Assembly: GCA_025055215.1 (NCBI GenBank)
Contig: JANWYO010000109.1
Span: 1-35,627, forward strand
Direction: 5' to 3'
DNA: 35,627 nt
Source: Gemmataceae bacterium
GTDB lineage: Bacteria > Planctomycetota > Planctomycetia > Gemmatales > Gemmataceae
Shown here: positions 1 through 8,508 of the stretch, in pieces
Layout: every line of letters starts with the position of its first letter
Position numbering within the stretch: position 1 is the first letter of the stretch
Made by a program: the position numbers and the translations under genes
The notes under the pieces: model-generated
Seen by the model: only the letters and a program-made list of their open reading frames with translations
Database searches by the model: none
Told to the model about the DNA's origin: nothing

Positions 1-2
1 AG

Positions 3-140
3 GTTGCCGATGAGATACCTGCCGCGAACGCCACAGCCGTTGCGCGGGCCGCGCTGGGTGTCGCTGGGCGGGGGCCGGCGGGCCCCAGCCCAGCCCCCGA
101 GACCGGCCGCCAGCGTCGCCAAAAAACCTCGGCGTGTTAA
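3..140 (+). other. Left-edge open frame, possible 3' end of a truncated gene
   Basis: A plus-strand frame is open from the window edge to a TAA at 138-140. It would encode an Ala/Pro-rich tail of 45 residues that I do not recognise. A second frame is also open to position 165, so this may be chance in GC-rich DNA. If real, it is the end of a gene convergent with the TIM-barrel gene that stops at 162. Confidence 0.2.
63..94. terminator. Strong GC hairpin at left edge
   Basis: Inverted repeat with 14-bp arms at 63-76 and 81-94, one mismatch, and a 4-nt loop. It lies about 70 bp past the stop of the minus-strand gene ending at 162. No U-tract follows on either strand, so a terminator role is inferred from position only. 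Confidence 0.4.
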
Positions 141-161
141 ACCCATGGCACCACCCCTCGC

Positions 162-1238
162 TTAAAGCTTCAGATGCTCCCGGGCATATGCCAGGCTTTG
201 GGTGATATTGGTGTCCTCCAGGGCAACCTGTTTGTCCAGCGGCAGCGCGCTGACTTGCTGCAACTGGCTGGCCGGGTGCCGGCGGACCCAGGAAAGCCCC
301 CGCGCCAGCTCTCGAGCAGGCACCTGCGGCATCGTCGCCCAGTAAGCCTCCGTCAGGCACGGCACACGCAGGGCGTCGCGGGTGATGACTTCCAGCACCA
401 GTCGGATGTTCGGCTTCGCCTTGCGGAGCGTCCCCACCATCCGCGGCAAGTCGAAGCATCCCTGTCCCAGCGGGATGTCGCCGAGGAGAAAGCCATCGTC
501 GCACTCGCGCACCGCCTGGTCCTTGAGATGAACGGTGAAGGCATAAGGGGCCAGGGCTTCGATGGTCTCGTAGGGGTCATCCAGCAGGGCCACGTTGTTA
601 CCGGTGTCCACGCAGGCACCGATGTACTCGCTTTTCACCCGCTCGTACAAGGCCAGGCGCTCGTCGAGCCGCTGGTCTTTGTGGTTTTCAACAGCCAGCC
701 GGACGCGATGCTTCTCAACGATGGGGCGGGCCAGCTCGAGCATCCGCTGCCCGCGGGCAGCGGATACGCGGAACTCCGCCAGGGTCTTGAACTGCTCATA
801 CCGCCGCCCGGGGATGATCACGGTGCGGACCGCCAGGGCGCCGACGTCGGCGGCGGTGCGGATTTCGGCCTCGAAGCGCGGCAGGTCGGCCTCGTCCTGC
901 GGCGGATTGACGATACCCTCGATGAATAGCCCGCGTCGCTCCGCGTAGGATCGCAGGGCTTTGACCTGGCCGCGGTCGAGCGTGCCCAGGGCTGCTTGCA
1001 TACCTCCCGCGCCGCGTTGATGGCAGTGTCGCAGGAATGTCAGCGGCTCGAACAGGTCATCTTTGGGATTCCGCATCAGCTGCGCCCGGCGGCGCAGGCC
1101 ACAGCTGTAAATGACCAGACCGAGGCTGGATCGCGGCATATCCTGCGACGGCGCCGTTCCGGGCATCGTCAGCGAGGCCGCGGCGGCGCCTGTCATGCCC
1201 GCCAGCGCCTGCCGCCGGGAGAGGCGATGGTCCATCAT
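162..1238 (-). CDS. Tat-exported sugar phosphate isomerase/epimerase-like TIM barrel protein
   Basis: A 358-residue protein of the xylose-isomerase-like TIM-barrel (AP endonuclease 2) superfamily. The start is ATG 1238, which overlaps the sulfatase stop as ATGA; AAGGAG lies 11 nt upstream. The open frame extends further upstream but only through the sulfatase gene. The N-terminus has a twin-arginine motif (SRRQALAG, residues 7-14) and an Ala-rich hydrophobic stretch, so export is predicted. Four candidate metal ligands sit in family-like contexts: E184 (AVENHKD), D211 (VDTGNN), H237 (TVHLKD) and E283 (LEVI). The family isomerises or epimerises sugars or related polyols; the substrate cannot be read from sequence. 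As last gene of the six-gene operon it may process what the sulfatase releases, which is inference. Confidence 0.85.
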   Translation of the reverse strand: MMDHRLSRRQALAGMTGAAAASLTMPGTAPSQDMPRSSLGLVIYSCGLRRRAQLMRNPKDDLFEPLTFLRHCHQRGAGGMQAALGTLDRGQVKALRSYAERRGLFIEGIVNPPQDEADLPRFEAEIRTAADVGALAVRTVIIPGRRYEQFKTLAEFRVSAARGQRMLELARPIVEKHRVRLAVENHKDQRLDERLALYERVKSEYIGACVDTGNNVALLDDPYETIEALAPYAFTVHLKDQAVRECDDGFLLGDIPLGQGCFDLPRMVGTLRKAKPNIRLVLEVITRDALRVPCLTEAYWATMPQVPARELARGLSWVRRHPASQLQQVSALPLDKQVALEDTNITQSLAYAREHLKL

Positions 1239-2839
1239 GGCTGGGCCTGCTCCTTTTTCGCTGCTTCGGCGATCCGCTCCATAATCCGTTCCCGCGGCAC
1301 CACGCCGACCCGTTGTTCCCACGCTTCGTACTGGGCCCGAAGGCGAGCAGCGATGTCCGGGTGTTTCTCGACAAGGTTGCTGCGCTCGTTCGGATCCGTC
1401 GCCAAGTCGAACAACTCCCATTTCCCGGTTCGAGGGCCGAAACTGACTTCCTTCACCCGGCTGTCGTTGTAGTAGCGCACCAGTTTCCATCGGCCTTCAC
1501 GAACGGCACTATTGCCCATGCGCTCCCAGAACAGCGTTGGCCGATATTCCTTGTTCGGATCGAGCAGGAAAGGAACGAGACTATAACCTTCCAACGGAAT
1601 TAGTCTGCGGCCTTGGTAGGTTTCGGGATAGGTCGCGCCGGCCAGCTCCAGGCACGTGGCCATGATGTCTTTGACATGTCCGTAGCGACGCGTGTCGAGG
1701 ACACCAGCGGGGATGCGCCGGGGCCAGCAGGCGATGAACGGCGTGCAGATGCCCCCTTCGTGGACGAAAAGTTTGAACAACCGAAACGGCGTATTACCCG
1801 TCTCCGCCCACTCGATGCCATAAGTAGCACTCGAGGCCCAGGCGCCGTTGTCGCTGAGAAAGAGGATTAAGGTGTCTTCCCGGATGCCTTGCTTGCTCAA
1901 GGCCTCGAGTAATCTGCCGATGTTCTGATCGATGCGATCGACCATCGCGGCATAGATGGCCATGCGTTCCGCTAGTTTGAGTTGCTCCGGCGAGCCGGTC
2001 CAGGGCTGGCTCGTGGGATCGCGTTCAGGCAAGGCGAGGTCCTTAGGCCAGAAGCCGAGTTCCTTCTGACGTGCGAAGCGGCGTTCCCGGATGACGTCCC
2101 AGCCGACCTGGTAGGTCGCCTTGTATTTGGCGATGTCGGCCTCGTGAGCGTGAAAGGGAGCATGAGGGGCGTTGTAGGCCAAGTAGAGGAAAAACGGTTG
2201 CTCTTTCTTCTCGGAAATGAATTCGATGGCCTTGGTGGTGAAGGCATCGGTTGCATGGAAACCCTGCGGCACCTCTTTGACCGGCTCGTCGTCCAGATAC
2301 AACGATCGCGGCTTCCAATAGCTGTCGGCCCCGCCAATGATGCCGAAGTAACGGTCAAAACCGCGATCGCGGGGTCGTTCTCCGGCGCGATAGCCGAGGT
2401 GCCATTTGCCGACCATGTAAGTGCAATAACCCGCGTCACGCAACAGTTCGGCAATCGTCACCGCGGAGCGACTCAGATGGTCGCTGTACTGCGGGCTGTT
2501 GGCGTGTTGGCGGATCAGGTCGGAGTGCGGATCGATCATGTCGCCGATGCCAGCCTGGTGCGGATAGAGGCCGGTCAGCAGCGATGCGCGCGTCGGACAG
2601 CACTGAGCGGCATTGTAAAAGTTGCGCCAGCGCATTCCCTGAGCCGCTAGACGATCGAGATTGGGCGTGTGAATTTCGCCGCCATAGCAACCCAGATCGG
2701 CATAGCCGAGGTCATCGACAAGGATGAGAACGATGTTCGGCCGGCGGGCGGAGTCCGGCGCGCCGGCCCGCGAAGCTGGCACACTCGCCAACGCGACCAA
2801 GGCGCACAAGGCCCCGCGCCAGAGACAACCGTGATTCAT
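1235..2839 (-). CDS. Secreted type I sulfatase (arylsulfatase family)
   Basis: A 534-residue formylglycine-dependent sulfatase that hydrolyses sulfate esters. A signal peptide spans about residues 1-26. The metal-binding DD pair (residues 42-43, in LVDDLGYADLG) is followed by the core C-x-P-x-R motif at C80-C81-P82-T83-R84 and then ASLLTG. C80 should be converted to formylglycine by a maturation enzyme not encoded here. Downstream are the MVGKWHLG and FLSDNGAW motifs usual for the fold. Start ATG 2839 overlaps the upstream stop as ATGA, with GAGAGG just before it. It is the fifth gene of the run and translationally coupled on both sides. Substrate is unknown: planctomycete sulfatases commonly act on sulfated polysaccharides, but this one could also act on small aryl sulfates. 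Confidence 0.95.
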   Translation of the reverse strand: MNHGCLWRGALCALVALASVPASRAGAPDSARRPNIVLILVDDLGYADLGCYGGEIHTPNLDRLAAQGMRWRNFYNAAQCCPTRASLLTGLYPHQAGIGDMIDPHSDLIRQHANSPQYSDHLSRSAVTIAELLRDAGYCTYMVGKWHLGYRAGERPRDRGFDRYFGIIGGADSYWKPRSLYLDDEPVKEVPQGFHATDAFTTKAIEFISEKKEQPFFLYLAYNAPHAPFHAHEADIAKYKATYQVGWDVIRERRFARQKELGFWPKDLALPERDPTSQPWTGSPEQLKLAERMAIYAAMVDRIDQNIGRLLEALSKQGIREDTLILFLSDNGAWASSATYGIEWAETGNTPFRLFKLFVHEGGICTPFIACWPRRIPAGVLDTRRYGHVKDIMATCLELAGATYPETYQGRRLIPLEGYSLVPFLLDPNKEYRPTLFWERMGNSAVREGRWKLVRYYNDSRVKEVSFGPRTGKWELFDLATDPNERSNLVEKHPDIAARLRAQYEAWEQRVGVVPRERIMERIAEAAKKEQAQP

Positions 2840-3762
2840 CGCCTCTCTCCCAATTTCAGATATTCGATCGCCTCGGGGCTGGCCCATTTGAGCAAGCCGC
2901 GGCTGTTGGGAGTGCCGAGAATCTCTGCGGGCGCCGAGGTCGTGATCTCGATGCCGGGATGGTCCTGCCGAAGCTTTTCGACATCGGCCGGCAGCACCAG
3001 TGAGCCTTTGAAGGAGATGGCTTGCAACTGTCCCTTGAGAGGCTTCAAGTGTTTCAGGCCGCCGTCATAGGTGAGGAAGGTCTCGTGCAGGTTCAGCCGT
3101 TTCAGCTTGGGCATGGTGGCGAAGGTCGGCAGGCATTTCTCCGTCACCCGATCGGGGCGGGCTTGCGAACTGATGGTGAATTCCTCCAGGTTCGGGTGTC
3201 TGGCCAAGTGAGCGATGCCGGCATCGGTGACGAAGCTGTGACAGATGTCGATGCTCCGCAAAGACGCGATGCCGGCCAAAGCGGCCATACCACGATCAGT
3301 AAAAGCATGACCAATGCGGACCTGTTCCAGCTTGGAATGTTTCAAGGCGCCGAAACCGGAGCCATCATAAAGTTGCCGATCCACGTTCGAGGCGGGCGTG
3401 TTATGGTCGATGCGGATGCCACGCAATTCCGGCAGGGCTGCCAGCCAGGTCAAGGCGTCGTTGCAGAGCAAAGGTCCGTTCCCGCGCAGATCCGTGACCC
3501 GTCCTGACGCATCGTAGATCACCAGCAGTGTGTGTCGCGGGTTGTCCTTGGAGGAAAAGCGAACGCCCGTTTCGCCCGGGCGTAACGGCCAACCCTTGGG
3601 CTGGCTGTCTGCGGGGGCATCCAGCTTTTCCCGCTCCACGATGCGCAGGATGACCTTCAGGTCGTCTGGGTGGAGGGGCAGCTCGGTTTGGGGCCCCTCG
3701 GCAGCGGCGACGAAGAAAGCGCCGACTACGCTGCCAACACGGAGGCTACGGAGCAGTTTCAA
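2836..3762 (-). CDS. Exported leucine-rich-repeat-like protein (TTG start)
   Basis: A 308-residue protein, probably exported, with irregular leucine-rich repeats of the kind common in planctomycetes. No ATG in this frame fits: the open frame runs back into the DUF1552 gene. TTG at 3762 gives a clean signal peptide (MKLLRSLRVG, then hydrophobic to about residue 21) and has AGAGGA 6 nt upstream, inside the 13-bp gap after the DUF1552 stop. Repeats with the pattern L..L.I....T/D.G...L cover about residues 110-260. The C-terminus (ASPEAIEYLKLGERR) is not repeat-like. The stop overlaps the sulfatase start. No catalytic motif is seen; protein or glycan binding at the surface is a guess. Confidence 0.75.
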   Translation of the reverse strand: MKLLRSLRVGSVVGAFFVAAAEGPQTELPLHPDDLKVILRIVEREKLDAPADSQPKGWPLRPGETGVRFSSKDNPRHTLLVIYDASGRVTDLRGNGPLLCNDALTWLAALPELRGIRIDHNTPASNVDRQLYDGSGFGALKHSKLEQVRIGHAFTDRGMAALAGIASLRSIDICHSFVTDAGIAHLARHPNLEEFTISSQARPDRVTEKCLPTFATMPKLKRLNLHETFLTYDGGLKHLKPLKGQLQAISFKGSLVLPADVEKLRQDHPGIEITTSAPAEILGTPNSRGLLKWASPEAIEYLKLGERR

Positions 3763-3774
3763 GGTGCATCCTCT
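3762..3774 (-). promoter_or_regulatory. Ribosome binding site deciding a TTG start
   Basis: On the minus strand AGAGGA lies 6 nt before TTG 3762, in the gap after the DUF1552 stop (3776). An ATG overlapping that stop (3779) is in another frame and cannot be used. This supports TTG as the initiation codon of the leucine-rich-repeat gene. Confidence 0.6.
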
Positions 3775-3775
3775 G

Positions 3776-5077
3776 TCATGCCGACTCGAGGCCGGGGATA
3801 CTCGTTGCCGTACTGGAGCCGAAGCGGTCGATGTCCACGCCCAGATGGCGGGCGATGTGGACGAAGAGGTTGGCGAAGCGGGTGTTGTCGAAGCCGCGGC
3901 CGCCGGCCACCAGGTGCTGCCCGTGGCGGAAGCCACCGCCGGCCAGGATGATCGGCAGGTCGCGCCAGCTGTGGGCGCTGGCATTGCCCAGATTGCTGCC
4001 GATAAGCAGCACGGTGTGGTCGAGGAGGGTCTTGTCCCCTTCGCGCACCCCCTTGAGCAGGCCGAGGAGCCGATTGATCTCGCGGAACTCAGCCGACTCG
4101 ATGACACTCAGCTCCTGGATCTTTTCCGGGTCTTGGCCGTGGTGGGACAGGTCGTGCCAGCCGGTATCGACGCCCGGGATCCGAGGGACAGGGTTGAAGC
4201 CGCCGGCGTCATAGGTGATGATTCGCGTCGAATCCGTTTGCAGGGCCAACACCATCACGTCATGCATCAGTCGGGTGCGAGCGATGATGTCGTAGCGGTC
4301 GGCGACGTCCACGGGCGGGGCCACGGCGACCTTGGGCCGGGGACGCTTGACCCATGCCTGGGCGGCTTGCAGCTCATTTTCCAGCTGCCGGACACTCGTG
4401 AGGTATTGATCGAGCCGCTCGCGGTCGGGGCCGCCGAGCGTCGCTGCCAAGCGTTGGGCCTCGCCCTGGACGGCGTCAAGGATGCTTCCGCCCCGCTGGA
4501 GGTCGCGCAGCTGCCGCCGTACTTCCGCGGGCGTCCCTTCGAGAAACAGCTGCCGGAAGATCTGAGACGGAGAGTTCAACGCGGGCAAATTGACCCCTTG
4601 GGCGTTCCACGACAAAGAATCGAGCCCGCCCACGTTCAAGGCCAGGTACGGGAAGCGCGTGTCGGGCCGCAAGCGCTCGACCAGCAGTTGGTCGAGGGAA
4701 ATCGTGTTGCGGAAGCCCGGCAATCCCGGATGCCGTGCCGAGGTCAACCAGGTCAGGCTTGAGGAATGTCCGTTGGCGCCGTTCTGCTCGGCGTGCGACA
4801 GGCCGGAGATGATGCTGAAATCACGGCGGTGTTCCTTGAGGATTTCCAGATAGGGGGTCAACTCATAATCCGGGCCTGCCTTTTTGGGGAAGAGAAACGG
4901 TGCATGGAAGCCGAGGCCATACATGAAGGCCATGAAGCGGCGTGGGGGCGTTGCCACTTCGGCACCCCGGGCCAGGGCAGGCGTCATGGCGTCGAGCCAG
5001 GGCAAGGCCAGGGCCACGCCCGCGCCACGGAGGAAGGCCCGCCGCGACAGGTGCTTCTTCGAGATGATTTCAAACAT
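3776..5077 (-). CDS. DUF1552 family Tat-exported protein
   Basis: A 433-residue protein of the DUF1552 family, typical of planctomycetes and some other phyla and normally encoded beside a DUF1592-type cytochrome, as here. Start ATG 5077 is chosen because GGAG lies 6 nt upstream and the N-terminus then begins with a twin-arginine signal (KKHLSRRAFLRGAG, residues 8-21). Recognisable stretches are the N-terminal RRFMAFMYGLGFH, the YDAGGFNPVPRIPG region and the C-terminal SNLGNASAHSWRDLPIILAGGG, resembling the alkaline-phosphatase-like core of the related DUF1501 family. The biochemical function of DUF1552 is not established to my knowledge. The 46-bp gap from the cytochrome gene implies cotranscription and a shared periplasmic process. 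Confidence 0.9.
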   Translation of the reverse strand: MFEIISKKHLSRRAFLRGAGVALALPWLDAMTPALARGAEVATPPRRFMAFMYGLGFHAPFLFPKKAGPDYELTPYLEILKEHRRDFSIISGLSHAEQNGANGHSSSLTWLTSARHPGLPGFRNTISLDQLLVERLRPDTRFPYLALNVGGLDSLSWNAQGVNLPALNSPSQIFRQLFLEGTPAEVRRQLRDLQRGGSILDAVQGEAQRLAATLGGPDRERLDQYLTSVRQLENELQAAQAWVKRPRPKVAVAPPVDVADRYDIIARTRLMHDVMVLALQTDSTRIITYDAGGFNPVPRIPGVDTGWHDLSHHGQDPEKIQELSVIESAEFREINRLLGLLKGVREGDKTLLDHTVLLIGSNLGNASAHSWRDLPIILAGGGFRHGQHLVAGGRGFDNTRFANLFVHIARHLGVDIDRFGSSTATSIPGLESA

Positions 5078-5123
5078 TGGCGTCTCCAATCGTTGAAGCA
5101 ACGCGCTTCCTCGGGTTGCGGAC

Positions 5124-7523
5124 TTACTTGGTTCGGAACAATTCGCTCTGCACGACCTCGTGGATCAGTTCGCGGAAGACGTATCCCCTGGCCGCCACGG
5201 CGGCGACAATCCTGGCGATCTCGGGACGGTCGGAAAACCCCATGCCACGCCCCGTGGCGTAGGTGGCCACCTTCTCCACCAGGGCCCGGGTGATTCGGTC
5301 CTTGTCAGCCAGCAGGATCTGTTTGTATTCGGTGAGGTCGCGGAAGGTCTTGCCGTCCGCGGTTTGTCCCGAGGCGTCCACCTTGGGCCCCACGCGCCAG
5401 GCGACCCTCTTGCCGAACGTCTCTTCCAAGGGAGGGCTGGGGAAGTCTTTGTTGAGGGTGCGATAGTGGGTGCGCCAGCCCCCCATGACGTCGTAGTTTT
5501 CCAGCGCAAACCCCGGGGGGTCGATGTGCTTGTGGCAGCCGGCGCAGGTGGCGAGGTTGCGGTGCTTATCCAAAAGCTCGCGCAAGGTGGAAGCCCCGCG
5601 GATGTCTGGCTCGACTCCCGGGATCCCCGGCGGCGGTGGGGGTGGTGGTTCGCCCAGGATACGGTCCAGCACCCACGCCCCCCGCACCACCGGCGACGTC
5701 GTTGTGCCGTTCGCCGACACCCGCAGCACGCTGGCGTGGGTCAGAACACCCCCCCGATGGCTGTCTTTGGGCAGCGTTACCTTGCGGAATTCCAACCCCT
5801 TCACCCCGGGGATTCGGTAGTGCCGCGCCAGCCGCTCGTTAAGGATCGTCCAATCCGAGTCGATGAATTCAAGCAGGCTGAGGCGTTGGTGCAGCACTTC
5901 GTTAAAGAATCCTTCGGTCTCCCGCACCATCGCGTTGTGGAGCAGTTCGTCGAATTCGGGATAAAGCTGCTTGTCGGGCATGGTGAAATCAATGTGGCGG
6001 AGATCGAGCCACTGCCCCACGAAATGCCTGGTGAACCGCTGGGCCTTGGGGTCGTTCAGGAGACGCTCGGTCTCAGCCCGCAGCACCCCCGGCCGGCCGA
6101 GCCGCCCCTGGCGGGCCAGGTCGAGCAGCCGGTCGTCGGGCATCGAACTCCACAGAAAATACGAAAGGCGGGAGGCCAGGGCGTAATCGTCAAGCTTGCC
6201 CGGCTTTTCCACGCGGAAGAGGAAATCGGGGGAGCAGAGCGCTGCCAGGTAGGCCGTGCGCATGGCCTCTTCAAAGGAAGCGCCTTGCTGCCGCTCCGCC
6301 TCGAAAAGCCGGAGATATGTGTCGAGTTGTTCCCTGCCGACGGGACGGCGGAAGGCCAACGGCAAAAAGCTCGCCAGGAGCCGTTTGGCGTCCGCGCTCG
6401 GATTCTGGGAAACAACCTCCCCCGCCGGTCGAGGCAACTTTTTCTTCGTTGCCTCGGCTTGTCGAATTTCCAAGTCGCCGAACAGACGCCGATGGCCGAT
6501 GCCCGGCCAGTCGTCGAGGATCGGGCCGTCGATCTCCACCTCCCGGATAGCCAGACCTTGCCCCGAGTATTTTTCGACCCCGAGTCGTCTCAACTCCGGG
6601 TAGTTGACGGACTCTAACTGTGGGACGAGCCGGAGCGTGGCGCCGCGGCGCAGTCGCGCGTTGATCTCCAGCGTCTGCGGTTCGCCGGGACGGAGGACAA
6701 AAAAGCCCAGCAGGTCCAGCCGCGCCTCCCGCCCGCTTTGCACCGAGTACAGGCCGAAGGTAACAGGCTCCTGAGATTGATAGGCCTGGCCAACGATCCG
6801 GATGGCATACAGGCCATCGGCCGGCGATCGAAAAGCCACCAGCTGCGCGGGAGGAAATCGACCGCCAAAGATGACAATGGCCCCATCGGGTTGCTTGAGC
6901 CAAGCCTTTCCGACGTATTCCTCATTTCGGCCGTCGGCCAGGGAATGGCGGCTTGACTTCCGCTCGGGGCGCGGCCCCGTGCGGATGGCGGCGTCGAGGG
7001 CCTTTTCGCCCGCCTGGAGGTAGCGCTGCATCTGCACCGAGGAAATCGCCAAGGCCTCGCCGACCGTGTCGAAGCCGTGGGCCTTGCCGTCTTCGGGGAG
7101 CAATTCGGCCAGCTCCACGTCGATCCCAAGCAGATCGTGCAGCGTGTGTTCGTACTCGATGCGATTAAGTCGGCGGATCACGGCGGTCTTTCGGGCCTGA
7201 TCCGCCTTCGTCAGGTCGGCGCTGAGGATGCTCAGGAACGACGCCTTTTCATCGGCCGGCACCTTGCCCCGCGGCGGCATCTCCCCCTTGGCGACCCGGT
7301 CGTGCACCCGAACCCATTTGGCCATCAACTGCGGCTCCGTGAGGTTGCCGCCGAGGCTCGACAGGTCCAGGCCACCTTTCTTCTGGACCCCGTCATGGCA
7401 ACCGAGGCAATGCTCCTCCAGAAAGGGCTTAAGCCGCTCCGGCAAGTCTGCCGCGGGGGCCGGCATCCCTGAGAAGGCCGTCAGAACCAAGGCGATACAC
7501 AGCCGATGAGTCCGCAAAGCCAT
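5124..7523 (-). CDS. Planctomycete-type cytochrome c protein with DUF1587/1592/1588/1585 domains
   Basis: A 799-residue secreted multidomain protein. After a signal peptide (about residues 1-25) comes a cytochrome c-like domain with haem motif CLGCH (39-43), then DUF1587, a carbohydrate-binding-like middle (about 190-330), DUF1595/DUF1592, and DUF1588 containing a second haem motif CAGCH (660-664), ending with DUF1585. The start could be ATG 7547, but nothing like a ribosome site precedes it; ATG 7523 directly precedes a signal sequence. Family function is unproven. The paired haem sites suggest electron transfer coupled to oxidation at the cell surface, probably with the DUF1552 partner encoded next. 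It follows the GntR regulator by about 60 bp, so it is probably the first structural gene of the operon. Confidence 0.92.
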   Translation of the reverse strand: MALRTHRLCIALVLTAFSGMPAPAADLPERLKPFLEEHCLGCHDGVQKKGGLDLSSLGGNLTEPQLMAKWVRVHDRVAKGEMPPRGKVPADEKASFLSILSADLTKADQARKTAVIRRLNRIEYEHTLHDLLGIDVELAELLPEDGKAHGFDTVGEALAISSVQMQRYLQAGEKALDAAIRTGPRPERKSSRHSLADGRNEEYVGKAWLKQPDGAIVIFGGRFPPAQLVAFRSPADGLYAIRIVGQAYQSQEPVTFGLYSVQSGREARLDLLGFFVLRPGEPQTLEINARLRRGATLRLVPQLESVNYPELRRLGVEKYSGQGLAIREVEIDGPILDDWPGIGHRRLFGDLEIRQAEATKKKLPRPAGEVVSQNPSADAKRLLASFLPLAFRRPVGREQLDTYLRLFEAERQQGASFEEAMRTAYLAALCSPDFLFRVEKPGKLDDYALASRLSYFLWSSMPDDRLLDLARQGRLGRPGVLRAETERLLNDPKAQRFTRHFVGQWLDLRHIDFTMPDKQLYPEFDELLHNAMVRETEGFFNEVLHQRLSLLEFIDSDWTILNERLARHYRIPGVKGLEFRKVTLPKDSHRGGVLTHASVLRVSANGTTTSPVVRGAWVLDRILGEPPPPPPPGIPGVEPDIRGASTLRELLDKHRNLATCAGCHKHIDPPGFALENYDVMGGWRTHYRTLNKDFPSPPLEETFGKRVAWRVGPKVDASGQTADGKTFRDLTEYKQILLADKDRITRALVEKVATYATGRGMGFSDRPEIARIVAAVAARGYVFRELIHEVVQSELFRTK

Positions 7524-7585
7524 CGCATCATCCAATGAGCTGATCATGGGGCCGTTTGACCTCGAGTCGCGGACGGCTTGTTCCG

Positions 7586-8365
7586 TCAGAGAAGTTGCCG
7601 CAGCGCTGGCTTACCCACGAGGCCGCCCAGGCGATTGCGGAAGACATAAGCGTCGGCCCGGTACAGGGTTTGTTCCCACCACAGCGGCACCTCACCCGCA
7701 ATGAAACCCGTGGACTCGACCAGCAACGCGGCCGAACCCGGAGGGACTTGCAACAACTTGGCCTGATCGTCCGTCAGATTCACCGCTCGAATGGTTTCAT
7801 CCGCGCCGACCAGACTCAACCCGTACTTCTCCGTCCACACCGAATATAAGGAACCGGTCACGTCGGCCCGGCTCAAACCCGGGCAATGTCGCGAATCGAC
7901 ATGACGGCGTTCGTAAATCACGGGAAGGTCATCGGCCAGCCGCACGCGTTCCAGGTAGATCACTACGGCGTCATCCGTCAGCCGCAATGCGGCGCGGGGA
8001 GTGTCTTCAATTTCCCGGAGGCTGAGCGTCCTGAACGTCAGGACTTTGGTCCGCGGGCGCTTGCCCTGCGCTTGAGCTTGCTGAGTGAAACTGACCAGAT
8101 AGCGCAGGTCGTAATCAAGCACCTCCTCACGCACGAAGGTGCCCACTCCCTTACGGAATTCGAGAATTCCTTCGCTGACCAGACTCGCAAGGGCCTTGTT
8201 GGCCGTCGGCCGACTGACTCCGAAACGCTCGGCGATCTGTCGCTCGGTCAGGAAGCGGTCACCCGGGCGGAATTCCTTGCAGCGGATCAGGTCGCGGAGG
8301 CGATCGTTGAGCTGCTGGTACACCGGATCGCGCACCAGCCGCGAGTCGCTTGTCCCTAAAGGCAT
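7586..8365 (-). CDS. GntR family transcriptional regulator, HutC subfamily (UTRA domain)
   Basis: A 259-residue regulator. The N-terminal winged helix (about residues 15-80) contains PVYQQLNDRLRDLI, the recognition segment ERFGVSRPTANKAL and the wing GILEFRKGVGTFV. The rest (about 90-250) is a UTRA effector domain, as in HutC-type repressors that bind sugars, amino-acid derivatives or other small acids. I place the start at ATG 8365, with GAGGAG 12 nt upstream; a TTG at 8368 would have better spacing. The open frame continues to 8425, but that stretch contains a promoter and palindrome and so is unlikely to be coding. It leads the operon on the same strand, so it probably represses its own transcript and the five downstream genes until an inducer binds. 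Confidence 0.9.
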   Translation of the reverse strand: MPLGTSDSRLVRDPVYQQLNDRLRDLIRCKEFRPGDRFLTERQIAERFGVSRPTANKALASLVSEGILEFRKGVGTFVREEVLDYDLRYLVSFTQQAQAQGKRPRTKVLTFRTLSLREIEDTPRAALRLTDDAVVIYLERVRLADDLPVIYERRHVDSRHCPGLSRADVTGSLYSVWTEKYGLSLVGADETIRAVNLTDDQAKLLQVPPGSAALLVESTGFIAGEVPLWWEQTLYRADAYVFRNRLGGLVGKPALRQLL

Positions 8366-8403
8366 CAACAGAAGTTGCTCCTCACTCTTACCTCGGGCAC
8401 TAA

Positions 8404-8418
8404 AGTGGCTAAGCCACT
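8404..8418. promoter_or_regulatory. Perfect 15-bp palindrome, candidate GntR operator
   Basis: AGTGGCT and AGCCACT arms flank a single central base (8411). The site covers the expected transcription start and overlaps the -10 box of the promoter upstream of the GntR gene. HutC-type regulators bind short palindromes of about this length, so autoregulation is the simplest reading. Binding itself is inferred. Confidence 0.6.
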
Positions 8419-8444
8419 CTATCAAGCGAGAGACTGGACGTCAA
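8416..8444 (-). promoter_or_regulatory. Sigma70-like promoter of the GntR-sulfatase operon
   Basis: On the minus strand TTGACG (8439-8444) is followed after exactly 17 bp by TAGAGT (8416-8421). The start point would be near 8409, about 45 nt before ATG 8365. The -10 box overlaps the palindrome at 8404-8418. Bases 8366-8721 hold no gene: this promoter, hairpin element A and one further hairpin are what I see there. Confidence 0.55.
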
Positions 8445-8508
8445 CGCCGCGGGGTTGCACCTGTCCGTTTGGGTGCACCGACGCTTCACCCCGGCGGGCC
8501 GATTGCTC

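Noticed and set aside
1239-1490. Longer start for the TIM-barrel gene
   Set aside because: It would lie wholly within the sulfatase gene and bury the twin-arginine signal about 90 residues in.
3530-4762. Plus-strand open frame of 410 codons
   Set aside because: Antisense to the LRR and DUF1552 genes, whose families and signal peptides are clear.
8366-8425. N-terminal extension of the GntR protein to an upstream TTG
   Set aside because: The extension would place the promoter -10 box and palindrome inside the coding region and has no ribosome site.
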